A stretch of 7,290 bases of DNA, taken from positions 1 to 7,290 of the forward strand of contig RFJE01000359.1 of NCBI GenBank assembly GCA_003695005.1, in the 5' to 3' direction. The notes under the pieces were generated by a model that had not been told where the DNA came from, ran no database searches, and saw only the letters and a program-made list of their open reading frames with translations. Shown here piece by piece: positions 1-6,471 of the stretch (within the stretch, counting starts at the first letter, position 1; each line of letters opens with the position of its first letter). This DNA comes from Candidatus Hydrogenedentota bacterium (GTDB lineage: Bacteria; Spirochaetota; Leptospiria; Turneriellales; J094). The position numbers were made by a program, and so were the translations under genes.

Positions 1-73
1 AATATAAAGATTGCAAAATATGTTCACTTGTAATATTAGAGACTCTCGATTGCGGAAAAGCGCGGCCGAAGCC

Positions 74-90
74 AGGGGGGTGTCCCCCCT
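74..90 (-). terminator. G/C-run hairpin at the end of sspA, possible terminator
   Basis: AGGGGGG-ACA-CCCCCCT on the minus strand forms a perfect 7-bp stem with a 3-nt loop. Its first two bases are the last two of the sspA stop TAG (91-89). A weak GGC-UUCG-GCC hairpin and then GCGCTTTT (62-55) follow. The long U-tract of a canonical intrinsic terminator is missing, so it could equally be a dispersed palindromic repeat or an mRNA 3'-end stabiliser. Confidence 0.4.
74..90. repeat. Palindromic G/C-run element at the left edge of the ssp operon
   Basis: The same palindrome viewed as DNA is a G6/C6 inverted repeat in AT-rich surroundings. A related C-run/G-run element lies at the other end of the operon (6311-6332). 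The two share no sequence beyond the runs. They may belong to a genome-wide family of intergenic repeats, and I saw no target-site duplication linking them. Confidence 0.4.
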
Positions 91-1222
91 AAACAAAATC
101 AATCATAAAATTCTTAAACTGATTGAGAAAAAAATCAACTTCTTCTTTGGTGGTAAAAGCTCCTAAACATATCCGAAAAGCGCCGTAACGCCTGTTTTCG
201 TCCACACCAAGTGCCGACAAAACATGAGATGGCCTTTCCAATCCCGACGAACAAGCTGCCGAAGAAGATATGGCAATTTCCGGCATGTTCGCAAGTACCA
301 TTTTTGAATAAACATCTTTCAGCGTAAAATGTAAAAAACCCGGCCATGAATTATCTAACGGCGTATGAATTTTAATTCCATTTATATGCCGTAATCCTTC
401 GATAAGTTGCTTGCGCAAATTAGATAATTTTTTCTTCTCTTGCTGCATAACCTTATTGCGGATCACAAGAGCCTTGCGCAAACCAAGAATCAGTGGAAGG
501 GGTAACGTTCCTGGTCGAATAGAATGCTGCTGCGATCCCCCATAAAACAAGGGGCGAAATAAAAAATCATCTTGGAATGCAAGCACACCAATTCCTTTCG
601 GACCATACAATTTATGTCCGGAAAAACTTATCGCACTAATGTGATGCTCCTCTAGTGAGATCGGAATTTTACCAACTGCTTGCGAAGCATCACAAAAAAA
701 GGGGATGTTTCTTTCTCTGCACAAACTTCCTGCTTCTGCGAACGGAAGTATCACCCCTGTTTCATTGTTGATGGCCATCATGCAAAATAAATCCGTATGA
801 TCGAGATCGGCCTTTAAGTGAGTTAGATCATAAAATCCATAGTGGTTCACAGAAAAAAATTTTAAGTCAATCCAGTTTTTTGAGTGTAGTGCTTTTAAAG
901 TGTTTAATACAGATGCGTGTTCGATTGGAGAACAAAGAATTCGTGGCTTGCGACAATGCCTTTCATGGAAATAAAATGTAAAACCCTGCAACGCTAAATT
1001 AATGCTTTCTGTTGCCCCCGATGTAAAAATTACATTTTTTGGTTTTGCACCGATAAATTCAGCAATGTCTTTTCTGGCTTGCAAAAAAATTTCTTTTGCT
1101 TGTAAACCTAATGCATGATCTTCCGCCGATGCATTCGCATAATACTCCTGCATAGCTTTGGTAACTTCTTCGATAACTTCGGGATACGGTGGCGTCGAAG
1201 CAGCATAGTCGAGATAAACCAT
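89..1222 (-). CDS. sspA: Cysteine desulfurase SspA (sulfur donor for DNA phosphorothioation)
   Basis: PLP-dependent class V aminotransferase of the IscS/NifS/DndA family. It converts L-cysteine to alanine and leaves a persulfide on its own cysteine; here the likely acceptor is SspD. Numbering is for the 377-aa product. Visible motifs are the N-terminal MVYLDYAAST, SGATES near 68-73, the PLP-stacking His102 in SPIEHAS, NNETG at 152-156, DASQAVGK with Asp178 and Gln181, and SGHK with the Schiff-base lysine Lys204. The catalytic Cys324 lies in SSAACSSG, followed by RPSHVLSALG. Length is normal for the family. The ATG at 1222 is preferred over an in-frame TTG at 1243 because family members begin close to the YLDYAA motif. 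The ATG shares one base with the sspD stop (TAATG), and no clear Shine-Dalgarno precedes it, so translation probably depends on reinitiation. A housekeeping IscS role is possible from the sequence alone; operon position argues for SspA. Confidence 0.92.
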   Translation of the reverse strand: MVYLDYAASTPPYPEVIEEVTKAMQEYYANASAEDHALGLQAKEIFLQARKDIAEFIGAKPKNVIFTSGATESINLALQGFTFYFHERHCRKPRILCSPIEHASVLNTLKALHSKNWIDLKFFSVNHYGFYDLTHLKADLDHTDLFCMMAINNETGVILPFAEAGSLCRERNIPFFCDASQAVGKIPISLEEHHISAISFSGHKLYGPKGIGVLAFQDDFLFRPLFYGGSQQHSIRPGTLPLPLILGLRKALVIRNKVMQQEKKKLSNLRKQLIEGLRHINGIKIHTPLDNSWPGFLHFTLKDVYSKMVLANMPEIAISSSAACSSGLERPSHVLSALGVDENRRYGAFRICLGAFTTKEEVDFFLNQFKNFMIDFV

Positions 1223-2073
1223 TATAGGTGGCAGGTAAAACAAGGGATAGTATCGTCTTCTTCGTCAAGCACAGACTCCATCACTTCTACAAGCGATTTA
1301 TTGGATTTTCTAGCTACTTCTTTTTCTACCTTTTTTCGGTGCGCAGCAATGATTTCTTCTTTGCGAACTAAAATCTCTCGTAAAGATTCATCGCGATTCC
1401 AAGTGTACTTCCTACCATCAGAATGTTCTTCTTCGTATTTCATGGCTTCGTAAAATAAATCAGGATGCTTTTCATGAAGCATGACCCACTCATACTTGCG
1501 CTGGTAAAAACAAAAAAAGCAACCCGACCGAGATCGCCACTCATAATACTTTGGAATGCCAAGACCACTTTCTTCTAATATGCGAAAAATATCTTCTTTT
1601 ACTAAACCATCTTCTTGAAACGGGAACACAGCTCGAATGGAATCTTTTGTGCTCATATAGCCACTGCGGTTTTCATCCGCGCGAATGCCAACATAGCTAA
1701 TAGCAGGGTCATCGCCAATGAACTTTTCTAATGGCTTTATCTTCATCATGATCGTGCACCACCGCGCTTGCGGCGAAGGTAAAAAGCCATTATACATTTT
1801 TAAGAAATGATCAAACCCGCGTTCTGCTTTTAAGCGAATAATCTCAATCCCTAATCGAGCTTCTAATTTTTCTAAATACTCATAAGTTTCTTTTAACTCT
1901 TTCCCCGTATCGCAAAAAAAGTATTCCATGTTTGGAACTTTATCCCGTAAATAAATTGCTAATGCGGCAGAATCCTTTCCACCCGATAAACCTAAAATAT
2001 GACGTACATCTGTCCGCTTGGCTAAATCCCGATACGATGCATCAAGACTTATATTCAATTCGGATTTGATCAT
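1222..2073 (-). CDS. sspD: Phosphorothioation protein SspD (DndC-like ATP pyrophosphatase, PAPS reductase family)
   Basis: A 283-aa adenine-nucleotide alpha-hydrolase/PAPS reductase-type protein. By family knowledge it hydrolyses ATP to AMP and PPi to activate the DNA backbone and helps pass sulfur from the SspA persulfide. The PP-loop signature SGGKDS is at residues 30-35 after a short hydrophobic strand. It is followed by EYFFCDTGKE (50-59), RWCT with Cys106, the basic/acidic segment RADENRSG (131-138) and GCFFC with Cys185 and Cys188. The C-terminus ends in CFTC (Cys278, Cys281). Cys106, Cys185 and Cys188 are candidates for an Fe-S cluster, as in DndC-type enzymes; the terminal pair could instead relay persulfide. 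The ATG lies 32 nt inside the end of sspC, and an AGGAG lies six bases upstream of it. The cysteine desulfurase partner starts on its stop codon. An assimilatory CysH role is unlikely: no sulfate-assimilation genes are nearby, and the ATPase and DUF4007 partners are. Confidence 0.92.
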   Translation of the reverse strand: MIKSELNISLDASYRDLAKRTDVRHILGLSGGKDSAALAIYLRDKVPNMEYFFCDTGKELKETYEYLEKLEARLGIEIIRLKAERGFDHFLKMYNGFLPSPQARWCTIMMKIKPLEKFIGDDPAISYVGIRADENRSGYMSTKDSIRAVFPFQEDGLVKEDIFRILEESGLGIPKYYEWRSRSGCFFCFYQRKYEWVMLHEKHPDLFYEAMKYEEEHSDGRKYTWNRDESLREILVRKEEIIAAHRKKVEKEVARKSNKSLVEVMESVLDEEDDTIPCFTCHL

Positions 2074-5000
2074 ACCCCTCTCCTTTTTGAGATGACGACT
2101 CTTTCCATCGAGACTCTAGCAATTTTACAAGTAGGGCATCGCGCTCTCGATCCGATAAGCTGCTGAACTCTTGCAGCAGCTTTTCGACTTGCTTACTATC
2201 TTCTTCGGTAAAATAAAAAATATCTCGGGATTCATTGCCAACACTGTCCCACATGGAAATTAAGCGTGCTTGAAAACCTTCCCGCTGTATTTTTTGCCTA
2301 TCATCCCAATAAAATTGCATGCTAATAAAAGTACGAGCAAGGGATGATACTTTCTCTCGAAAGTAAGCTTCGTCTTTATCCCGAAACGAACGCGGGTTTT
2401 TATCAAGAACCGTCATAAACAATTTTTCGAGAGATTTTAAATCGTCCTTATCGGTCTCCATAAGTTGATTCAAAAATCTTTTTAAATGCGCTTCCACCAT
2501 TTTCGACTGCAAATACTGTGCTTTTAATTTTAAATCCTGCCAATCTGAATCGCTCTCGATGCTAAAGGCCGTGGCAAAAAAATTCCAAAGGGATGTTAAA
2601 AGCTTTGGATAAGCTTGCTCTAATTCACGAAAAGTCTGGAATAACTTTTCTGTAAGATGGCTTACATTTTTCTCGGGAAGCGTAAACAGAGAACGACTCC
2701 CTACTGCCTTTGGTAAATCCTCAAACAAAAGCTGATCGGGATCTGTGGCAGAGAACAAAGCCTTTCGCACTTGCCTTGCTTCTTCTGATAAGGTTTGTGT
2801 GTACCGTGTGTAATCTGGCAAAGAAGATGCAAAACGTAACAGTGGCCGAACCGCAGCTAAAGGTGACACTTCTTTTTCGTCCTTGCCAAGCATGGCTAAA
2901 ATTTTACGGAAATAAGGCTCACGAATTCCTGAGAGAGCTACATACTTAATGGAAAATAAATCCCGACGTCGGATTAAAAAATCAATGGTTTCTGCATCAT
3001 AGTCTGGAACAAAGCTATCTTCAAAGTATAAATTTAATGTATTTTCAAAACGAAGTAGCATAGAAAAAAATAAAAGGAATAAAACAGATTCGCGAGCTCC
3101 ATATGGCGGCAATGTAAATTCTAATAAAAACTCTTGCAAGTTTACTTTTTTGCCTGTCTGCATTAATCTCTTTTCCATTGCCGAGTACAAAGTATAGAAA
3201 CCACTTTTTCGGGATGGCTTAAAATAGTATGGCGGTTTTTGGTAACGATGAATTTTACTTTCTTTAAAAACAGCATGATAAATAGTCGCTTCTGGCGAAC
3301 TGCCTTCAAAACCTAAATTTTTTTGATTGCGATTCTCAATCATCGCTAGGCAAAGAAGCCGCATAGCCTTGGCAATGTTGGCAGAAATTTCCCTGCGATT
3401 GACTAAATCGTTTTTTAGCCGATAACCAGGATTATACACCTTATCGCAAACAAAGCTTAAAGCACTGCCTGTGGTTTCTGCCGTAATCGGCTTGCCTTCA
3501 AAATAAAAATTAGCACTGCTGCCATGCACAATTTCGGCATTTAATTCTTGAATTTCTTTTTCTGCAATTTCCAATCTCGCTTTTATTTCGCGACGCGCTA
3601 CAAAGTCGGCTTCGTATTTTGCTAAGATATTTTGTAAGATGAAAACTTCTTCCACCGCTTCCGATAAGCGTAAGTATAAAACATCACTTTGTTTAGGACG
3701 AGCGATTACAACAGGCAAGCTGTCTTTGCGAGTGACCTCTAAAGGAATGGAACTTTGAAAATCAATCAGTAAGTAACCATCTACGGGTTTATTTTCGAAA
3801 AGAACATCTTCGAGATTTTCGGCATCCACATAGTAGCAAGCAAAGTAGCGCAAAACATAATTTTTTGCACTGTGGCGCTCGGCTACCTTTGGTGCAAATG
3901 GCAAAATTTCATTAAGCTGTTTCGCATACGAAATTTTATTTTGCTGCAATCGCTCCCGCTCTACCTGATAGGCAGTTTCTAAATCGAAGTCAGAACCTTC
4001 CCAAAGCAAAAGCTCACCATTTTTGCGACGGGTAATAAAACCTTTGGCGATTAAATTCTCAATCTCCTTTTGAACTTTCTTTTTCTCGCTTGCACCCGGT
4101 ACATCCATGCAAGCAAGCGCAACCAACTCTTTTGTGGCTGTAAAATAATTCCAACGCGAAATAAAATTCAATAAGCCAATGGTGGCTAAAATCCTTCGTT
4201 TCCTATCATCAAATGAACTTGCTTTATCCAAAAGAAGAGAAATTTCGTAAAAACGCTTGTTCGACTTTGGTATGGATAAAGCAGCAAAATACTCGTATAA
4301 ATCGGCTATCTGAAAGGTACGTGGCCAAGCATGCTTTTCTAAAAAATCCCGAAAACCATACGCTTCGTATCCCGTTAAAAAATTAAACAAAGATCGATCA
4401 TTTTGACCAATGCGAGAAACAAGCTCGGGCAAAGCCATGACCGTAACAGGATGCAGAGGAAATAACTTTCTAAAAATATCTTCCGATATGCCACGAAACT
4501 CTGTCAACGGATGCAAGGCTTTTTTCCAAAGCTGAATCCAATCACCCTGTTTTTGCAAAAAATCCTTGCGAGCGTTTTCTTTATTTACCGCTTGTGAAGC
4601 TAAATACAAGGCACTGTTATCCGTAAAAAAAGGTAAATCTTCGAAACGACCATGAATTTTTGACCACTCCACCGAACCATTGCTATAGTCTAAAAAACTC
4701 TGGTGTAAAATGCCAAGCATTCCAATTGGCTGAATCCCCTTTTCCGTTTCGACATACGAAAGCTCGGCTAATTGCTGCAAAAGAAAAATATCTTCGTTTT
4801 TCTCTACAGCATACTCTAAAAATTTTCCAAGCTCATCAAAAAAGAGAAAAAGACCGCGATCCTGCGCAAGCAGTCGAACTAACTTTAAAACATCTGGATG
4901 CTTCTTGCGATACTCACTTTTTATTTTGCGTTGGATAGACTGTGCATCCGTAGTGTTGGTGGCAGCTTGTAAAAGCGGTTCTTTTAAAAGCTTAACAAGA

Positions 5001-5401
5001 GAAGCTTTTTCGCAAGTTACAGCTACCGTTAAAACACCATCTTTACCAATGGCTTTTCGCAAATTTTTATGAGCCTGAATTAACGTAGTGTGATACGGTT
5101 CGGGCAATGGATTGTTTTGCACCACTTTGCATGCTATTTTATAAGCCAGATCTTTCTCTGGCCGCATGATCTGCCACAAAAAATGAGCATACGCCGATTT
5201 ACCACTTCCATAGACAGCACTTAAGCTAAACGCACGGGAAGACTTTTGCTGTAAAAAGGCCGCTGCTATTTTTTCTAATGCAAGAGCCGCCGCCTTTGTT
5301 GGAATATAACTTTCGACGGCAAGGACATCATCCTTATCGCGAGTTAAATTGACCGACCTTGTATAACGCGGATAAAACGAAATGTTGCCTGCGTACTTCA
5401 T
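2042..5401 (-). CDS. sspC: Phosphorothioation ATPase SspC (large P-loop NTPase)
   Basis: A cytoplasmic 1119-aa protein with an N-terminal AAA-like ATPase. The Walker A motif AVYGSGKS is at residues 62-69 and the hydrophobic Walker B LFLFFDE at 184-190, continuing as LGKFLEYA. A region near 232-257 (HQSF, IHGRFEDLPF) fits sensor/second-conserved-region positions. GQNDRSLFNFL at 332-342 resembles a motif I associate with large BREX-type ATPases (BrxC/PglY); that likeness is from memory and not aligned. About 440-475 looks like a winged-helix segment, and 581-625 is rich in charged heptads and probably coiled coil. The last 450 residues are helical with no domain I recognise. Known SspC needs ATPase activity for phosphorothioation; its role as a motor or clamp with SspB and SspD is inferred from context. 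The ATG overlaps the sspB stop as ATGA, with AGGA nine bases upstream. No transmembrane segments or frame breaks were seen. Confidence 0.87.
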   Translation of the reverse strand: MKYAGNISFYPRYTRSVNLTRDKDDVLAVESYIPTKAAALALEKIAAAFLQQKSSRAFSLSAVYGSGKSAYAHFLWQIMRPEKDLAYKIACKVVQNNPLPEPYHTTLIQAHKNLRKAIGKDGVLTVAVTCEKASLVKLLKEPLLQAATNTTDAQSIQRKIKSEYRKKHPDVLKLVRLLAQDRGLFLFFDELGKFLEYAVEKNEDIFLLQQLAELSYVETEKGIQPIGMLGILHQSFLDYSNGSVEWSKIHGRFEDLPFFTDNSALYLASQAVNKENARKDFLQKQGDWIQLWKKALHPLTEFRGISEDIFRKLFPLHPVTVMALPELVSRIGQNDRSLFNFLTGYEAYGFRDFLEKHAWPRTFQIADLYEYFAALSIPKSNKRFYEISLLLDKASSFDDRKRRILATIGLLNFISRWNYFTATKELVALACMDVPGASEKKKVQKEIENLIAKGFITRRKNGELLLWEGSDFDLETAYQVERERLQQNKISYAKQLNEILPFAPKVAERHSAKNYVLRYFACYYVDAENLEDVLFENKPVDGYLLIDFQSSIPLEVTRKDSLPVVIARPKQSDVLYLRLSEAVEEVFILQNILAKYEADFVARREIKARLEIAEKEIQELNAEIVHGSSANFYFEGKPITAETTGSALSFVCDKVYNPGYRLKNDLVNRREISANIAKAMRLLCLAMIENRNQKNLGFEGSSPEATIYHAVFKESKIHRYQKPPYYFKPSRKSGFYTLYSAMEKRLMQTGKKVNLQEFLLEFTLPPYGARESVLFLLFFSMLLRFENTLNLYFEDSFVPDYDAETIDFLIRRRDLFSIKYVALSGIREPYFRKILAMLGKDEKEVSPLAAVRPLLRFASSLPDYTRYTQTLSEEARQVRKALFSATDPDQLLFEDLPKAVGSRSLFTLPEKNVSHLTEKLFQTFRELEQAYPKLLTSLWNFFATAFSIESDSDWQDLKLKAQYLQSKMVEAHLKRFLNQLMETDKDDLKSLEKLFMTVLDKNPRSFRDKDEAYFREKVSSLARTFISMQFYWDDRQKIQREGFQARLISMWDSVGNESRDIFYFTEEDSKQVEKLLQEFSSLSDRERDALLVKLLESRWKESSSQKGEGYDQIRIEYKS
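2080..2084 (-). promoter_or_regulatory. Shine-Dalgarno site for sspD inside sspC
   Basis: AGGAG on the minus strand lies six bases before the sspD ATG at 2073, within the last codons of sspC. It supports the 32-nt overlapping start and gives sspD its own initiation site, unlike sspA downstream. Confidence 0.7.
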
Positions 5402-6303
5402 GCTGATTTTTCCTGAAAGCTCTTTGGAATCATAGCCGCGCGAAGCTTTTGTATTGCATCACTCTTTTTTGTAAGCGTAACATTATACACACCCGCCGTT
5501 GCCTGAAAGCGAAAACCAACTTGCCGAGCAAGCGGCGACTGAATGGCATGCAATAGCTGACTTTCACGGGCACGGAACGACTTGCCAGCAGAACATTCAT
5601 CATTTAAAAGAGCATGCAGCGAAACCATGTTTAAATTTTTTTGCAACATATAGTATGCAATGGAATATAGTAAAACAGGCAGCGGGATGTGACTTTCGGC
5701 AAATACATATTCATGGAAATCACTTTTTTGCAAAAGGCCAAGTGGCGAAAAAACCGAATCAATTAAATCCTCGTATCCCTTGTTTTTCTTAAGAGACTTT
5801 GTATCTGGCATTGCATACATGCGGGAAATAATTTGCAGATCTTTCTTAATGGAATTGAGCGAAACCGTTTTGCCACTTTCTTCTTTACTCCATTCGTGAA
5901 TTAAACGAGTAAGATCCTCCGTGCGAAAAGTGCTGCGGTTGTAAATCTGAAACACATAGTACCAACTACTTGCCAGCTGCTTCGAACAAACAAGGTGATA
6001 GTGCAACAACCACAAAGTCTGCGGCAATTCCATATAGCGGTCATTCTCTAAAACAAAACGACCTAGTTCCGTGAGCACAAGATTATGTCTCATTTTAGAA
6101 TGGCAAGAATCCTCAATCCTCTCCACAAGGCCAAACGCTTCTATCCAGTAGCGAATTGCTTGCGCCATATTTTTTCCAACACCAAGTTCAAAATGCACAT
6201 CCTTCTTATGAAAAAAATCTGCATCACTTTCCACCGCTTCTAACCCCCGAGTTAACCAACCATACCTCGGCGCAAAAGTCTGGTGACGTGCGAAGGTCTT
6301 CAA
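5398..6303 (-). CDS. sspB: DUF4007 protein SspB (DNA-nicking component of phosphorothioation)
   Basis: A 301-aa protein opening with the DUF4007 hallmark FARHQTFAPRYGW (residues 4-16). It continues with ELGVGKNMAQAIRYW (39-53), LTELGRFVL (78-86), SLNSIKKDLQIISRMY (148-163) and DSVFSPLGLL (182-191). The helix-rich 40-90 region resembles a winged helix and probably contacts DNA. SspB of characterised systems nicks DNA as part of single-strand phosphorothioation; I cannot name the catalytic residues from sequence. Two TTG starts are possible and no ATG is. The TTG at 6303 is preferred: it lies seven bases after AGGGGG and puts the conserved motif at residue 4, as I recall for the family. The TTG at 6327 would add eight residues (309 aa) encoded within the C/G-run repeat. 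An in-frame TAA lies further upstream. It is the first gene of the operon, behind the promoter at 6385-6412, and its TGA overlaps the sspC start. Confidence 0.87.
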   Translation of the reverse strand: MKTFARHQTFAPRYGWLTRGLEAVESDADFFHKKDVHFELGVGKNMAQAIRYWIEAFGLVERIEDSCHSKMRHNLVLTELGRFVLENDRYMELPQTLWLLHYHLVCSKQLASSWYYVFQIYNRSTFRTEDLTRLIHEWSKEESGKTVSLNSIKKDLQIISRMYAMPDTKSLKKNKGYEDLIDSVFSPLGLLQKSDFHEYVFAESHIPLPVLLYSIAYYMLQKNLNMVSLHALLNDECSAGKSFRARESQLLHAIQSPLARQVGFRFQATAGVYNVTLTKKSDAIQKLRAAMIPKSFQEKSA

Positions 6304-6310
6304 CGTATCA

Positions 6311-6332
6311 CCCCCTAACCCCCTCAAGGGGG
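6311..6332 (-). promoter_or_regulatory. C-run/G-run hairpin and Shine-Dalgarno in the sspB leader
   Basis: The leader RNA reads CCCCC (6332-6328), UUGA, GGGGG (6323-6319), UUA, GGGGG (6315-6311), followed by UGAUACG and the UUG start at 6303. The C-run can pair with the first G-run in a tight tetraloop hairpin, leaving the second as the AGGGGG Shine-Dalgarno, or with the second, hiding it. The pairing options are read directly; a regulatory role is inference. The element may simply be a dispersed intergenic repeat. Confidence 0.45.
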
Positions 6333-6366
6333 AATAAAAACCTGCTTAAAATGCCGAGCCCCAAAC

Positions 6367-6382
6367 ACCGCATATTTGCGGT
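6367..6382. promoter_or_regulatory. Candidate operator O1 (palindrome at the ssp transcription start)
   Basis: The perfect inverted repeat ACCGCA-TATT-TGCGGT has 6-bp arms and a 4-bp centre, and covers the predicted ssp start near 6378. It is preceded by CCAAACACCGC at 6361-6371, an 11-bp sequence repeated exactly at the second site. Binding here would block RNA polymerase on the ssp promoter. Its link to the divergent XRE protein is inferred from position and repetition. Confidence 0.6.
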
Positions 6383-6384
6383 AC

Positions 6385-6412
6385 AGGCTAACTACGCACA
6401 ACACTCTGTCAA
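6385..6412 (-). promoter_or_regulatory. Predicted sigma-70 promoter of the sspBCDA operon
   Basis: On the minus strand a perfect -35 box TTGACA lies at 6412-6407. After a 16-base spacer comes TAGCCT at 6390-6385, which keeps the three most conserved -10 positions (T1, A2, T6). The start would fall near 6378, giving a leader of about 75 nt before the TTG at 6303. It is the only good -35 in the gap and is flanked on both sides by palindromes. The weak -10 suggests a modest or regulated promoter. Confidence 0.6.
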
Positions 6413-6416
6413 TCCA

Positions 6417-6438
6417 AACACCGCTTTTGCACGGTGTT
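6417..6438. promoter_or_regulatory. Candidate operator O2 (palindrome upstream of the ssp -35 box)
   Basis: The inverted repeat AACACCG-N8-CGGTGTT has 7-bp arms. Its core ACCGCTTTTGCACGGT matches O1 at 11 of 16 positions and has the same ACCG-N8-CGGT layout. The 11-bp CCAAACACCGC at 6414-6424 is an exact direct repeat of 6361-6371. The site ends four bases from the ssp -35 box and touches the weak -35 of the rightward promoter, so one bound protein could affect both directions. Confidence 0.6.
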
Positions 6439-6465
6439 CAAATCCTTTTTTATGTGGCATATTTA
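6437..6465 (+). promoter_or_regulatory. Weak candidate promoter of the XRE-methyltransferase gene
   Basis: TTCAAA at 6437-6442 (four of six to TTGACA) is followed after 17 bases by TATTTA at 6460-6465, a poor -10. An alternative is an extended -10, TGG then CATATT, at 6455-6463. Either would place transcription within a few bases of the ATG at 6472, and no ribosome binding site is visible. The -35 overlaps the right arm of O2, as expected for autoregulation. Confidence 0.35.
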
Positions 6466-6471
6466 AACTAA

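Noticed and set aside
3..92. Plus-strand open frame from the window edge ending in the G/C palindrome (would end GKARPKPGGCPP)
   Set aside because: Only about 29 codons are visible, and the end is encoded by the GGCCGAAGCC and G6/C6 repeat itself. No protein family is recognisable; most likely repeat sequence read by chance.
1223..1243. Upstream TTG start for sspA adding seven residues
   Set aside because: It adds MFYLPPI before the family-typical MVYLDYAA start and has no ribosome site. The ATG at 1222, coupled to the sspD stop, is better.
89..6303. Canonical double-strand Dnd (DndBCDE) system
   Set aside because: No DndD-like SMC ATPase, DndE or DndB is present. The DUF4007 protein and 1119-aa ATPase fit SspB/SspC instead.
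6311..6323. G-quadruplex in the sspB leader
   Set aside because: Only two G5 tracts are adjacent. A stable intramolecular quadruplex normally needs four, so hairpin pairing is more plausible.
6304..6327. Upstream TTG start for sspB adding eight residues
   Set aside because: The extra residues (MRGLGGDT) come from the repeat and precede the conserved N-terminus. The Shine-Dalgarno AGGGGG is correctly spaced for the inner TTG at 6303, though the longer form is not excluded.
6361..6424. CRISPR-like direct repeats (CCAAACACCGC twice)
   Set aside because: Only two short copies, each part of a palindrome placed around a promoter; operator sites explain them better.
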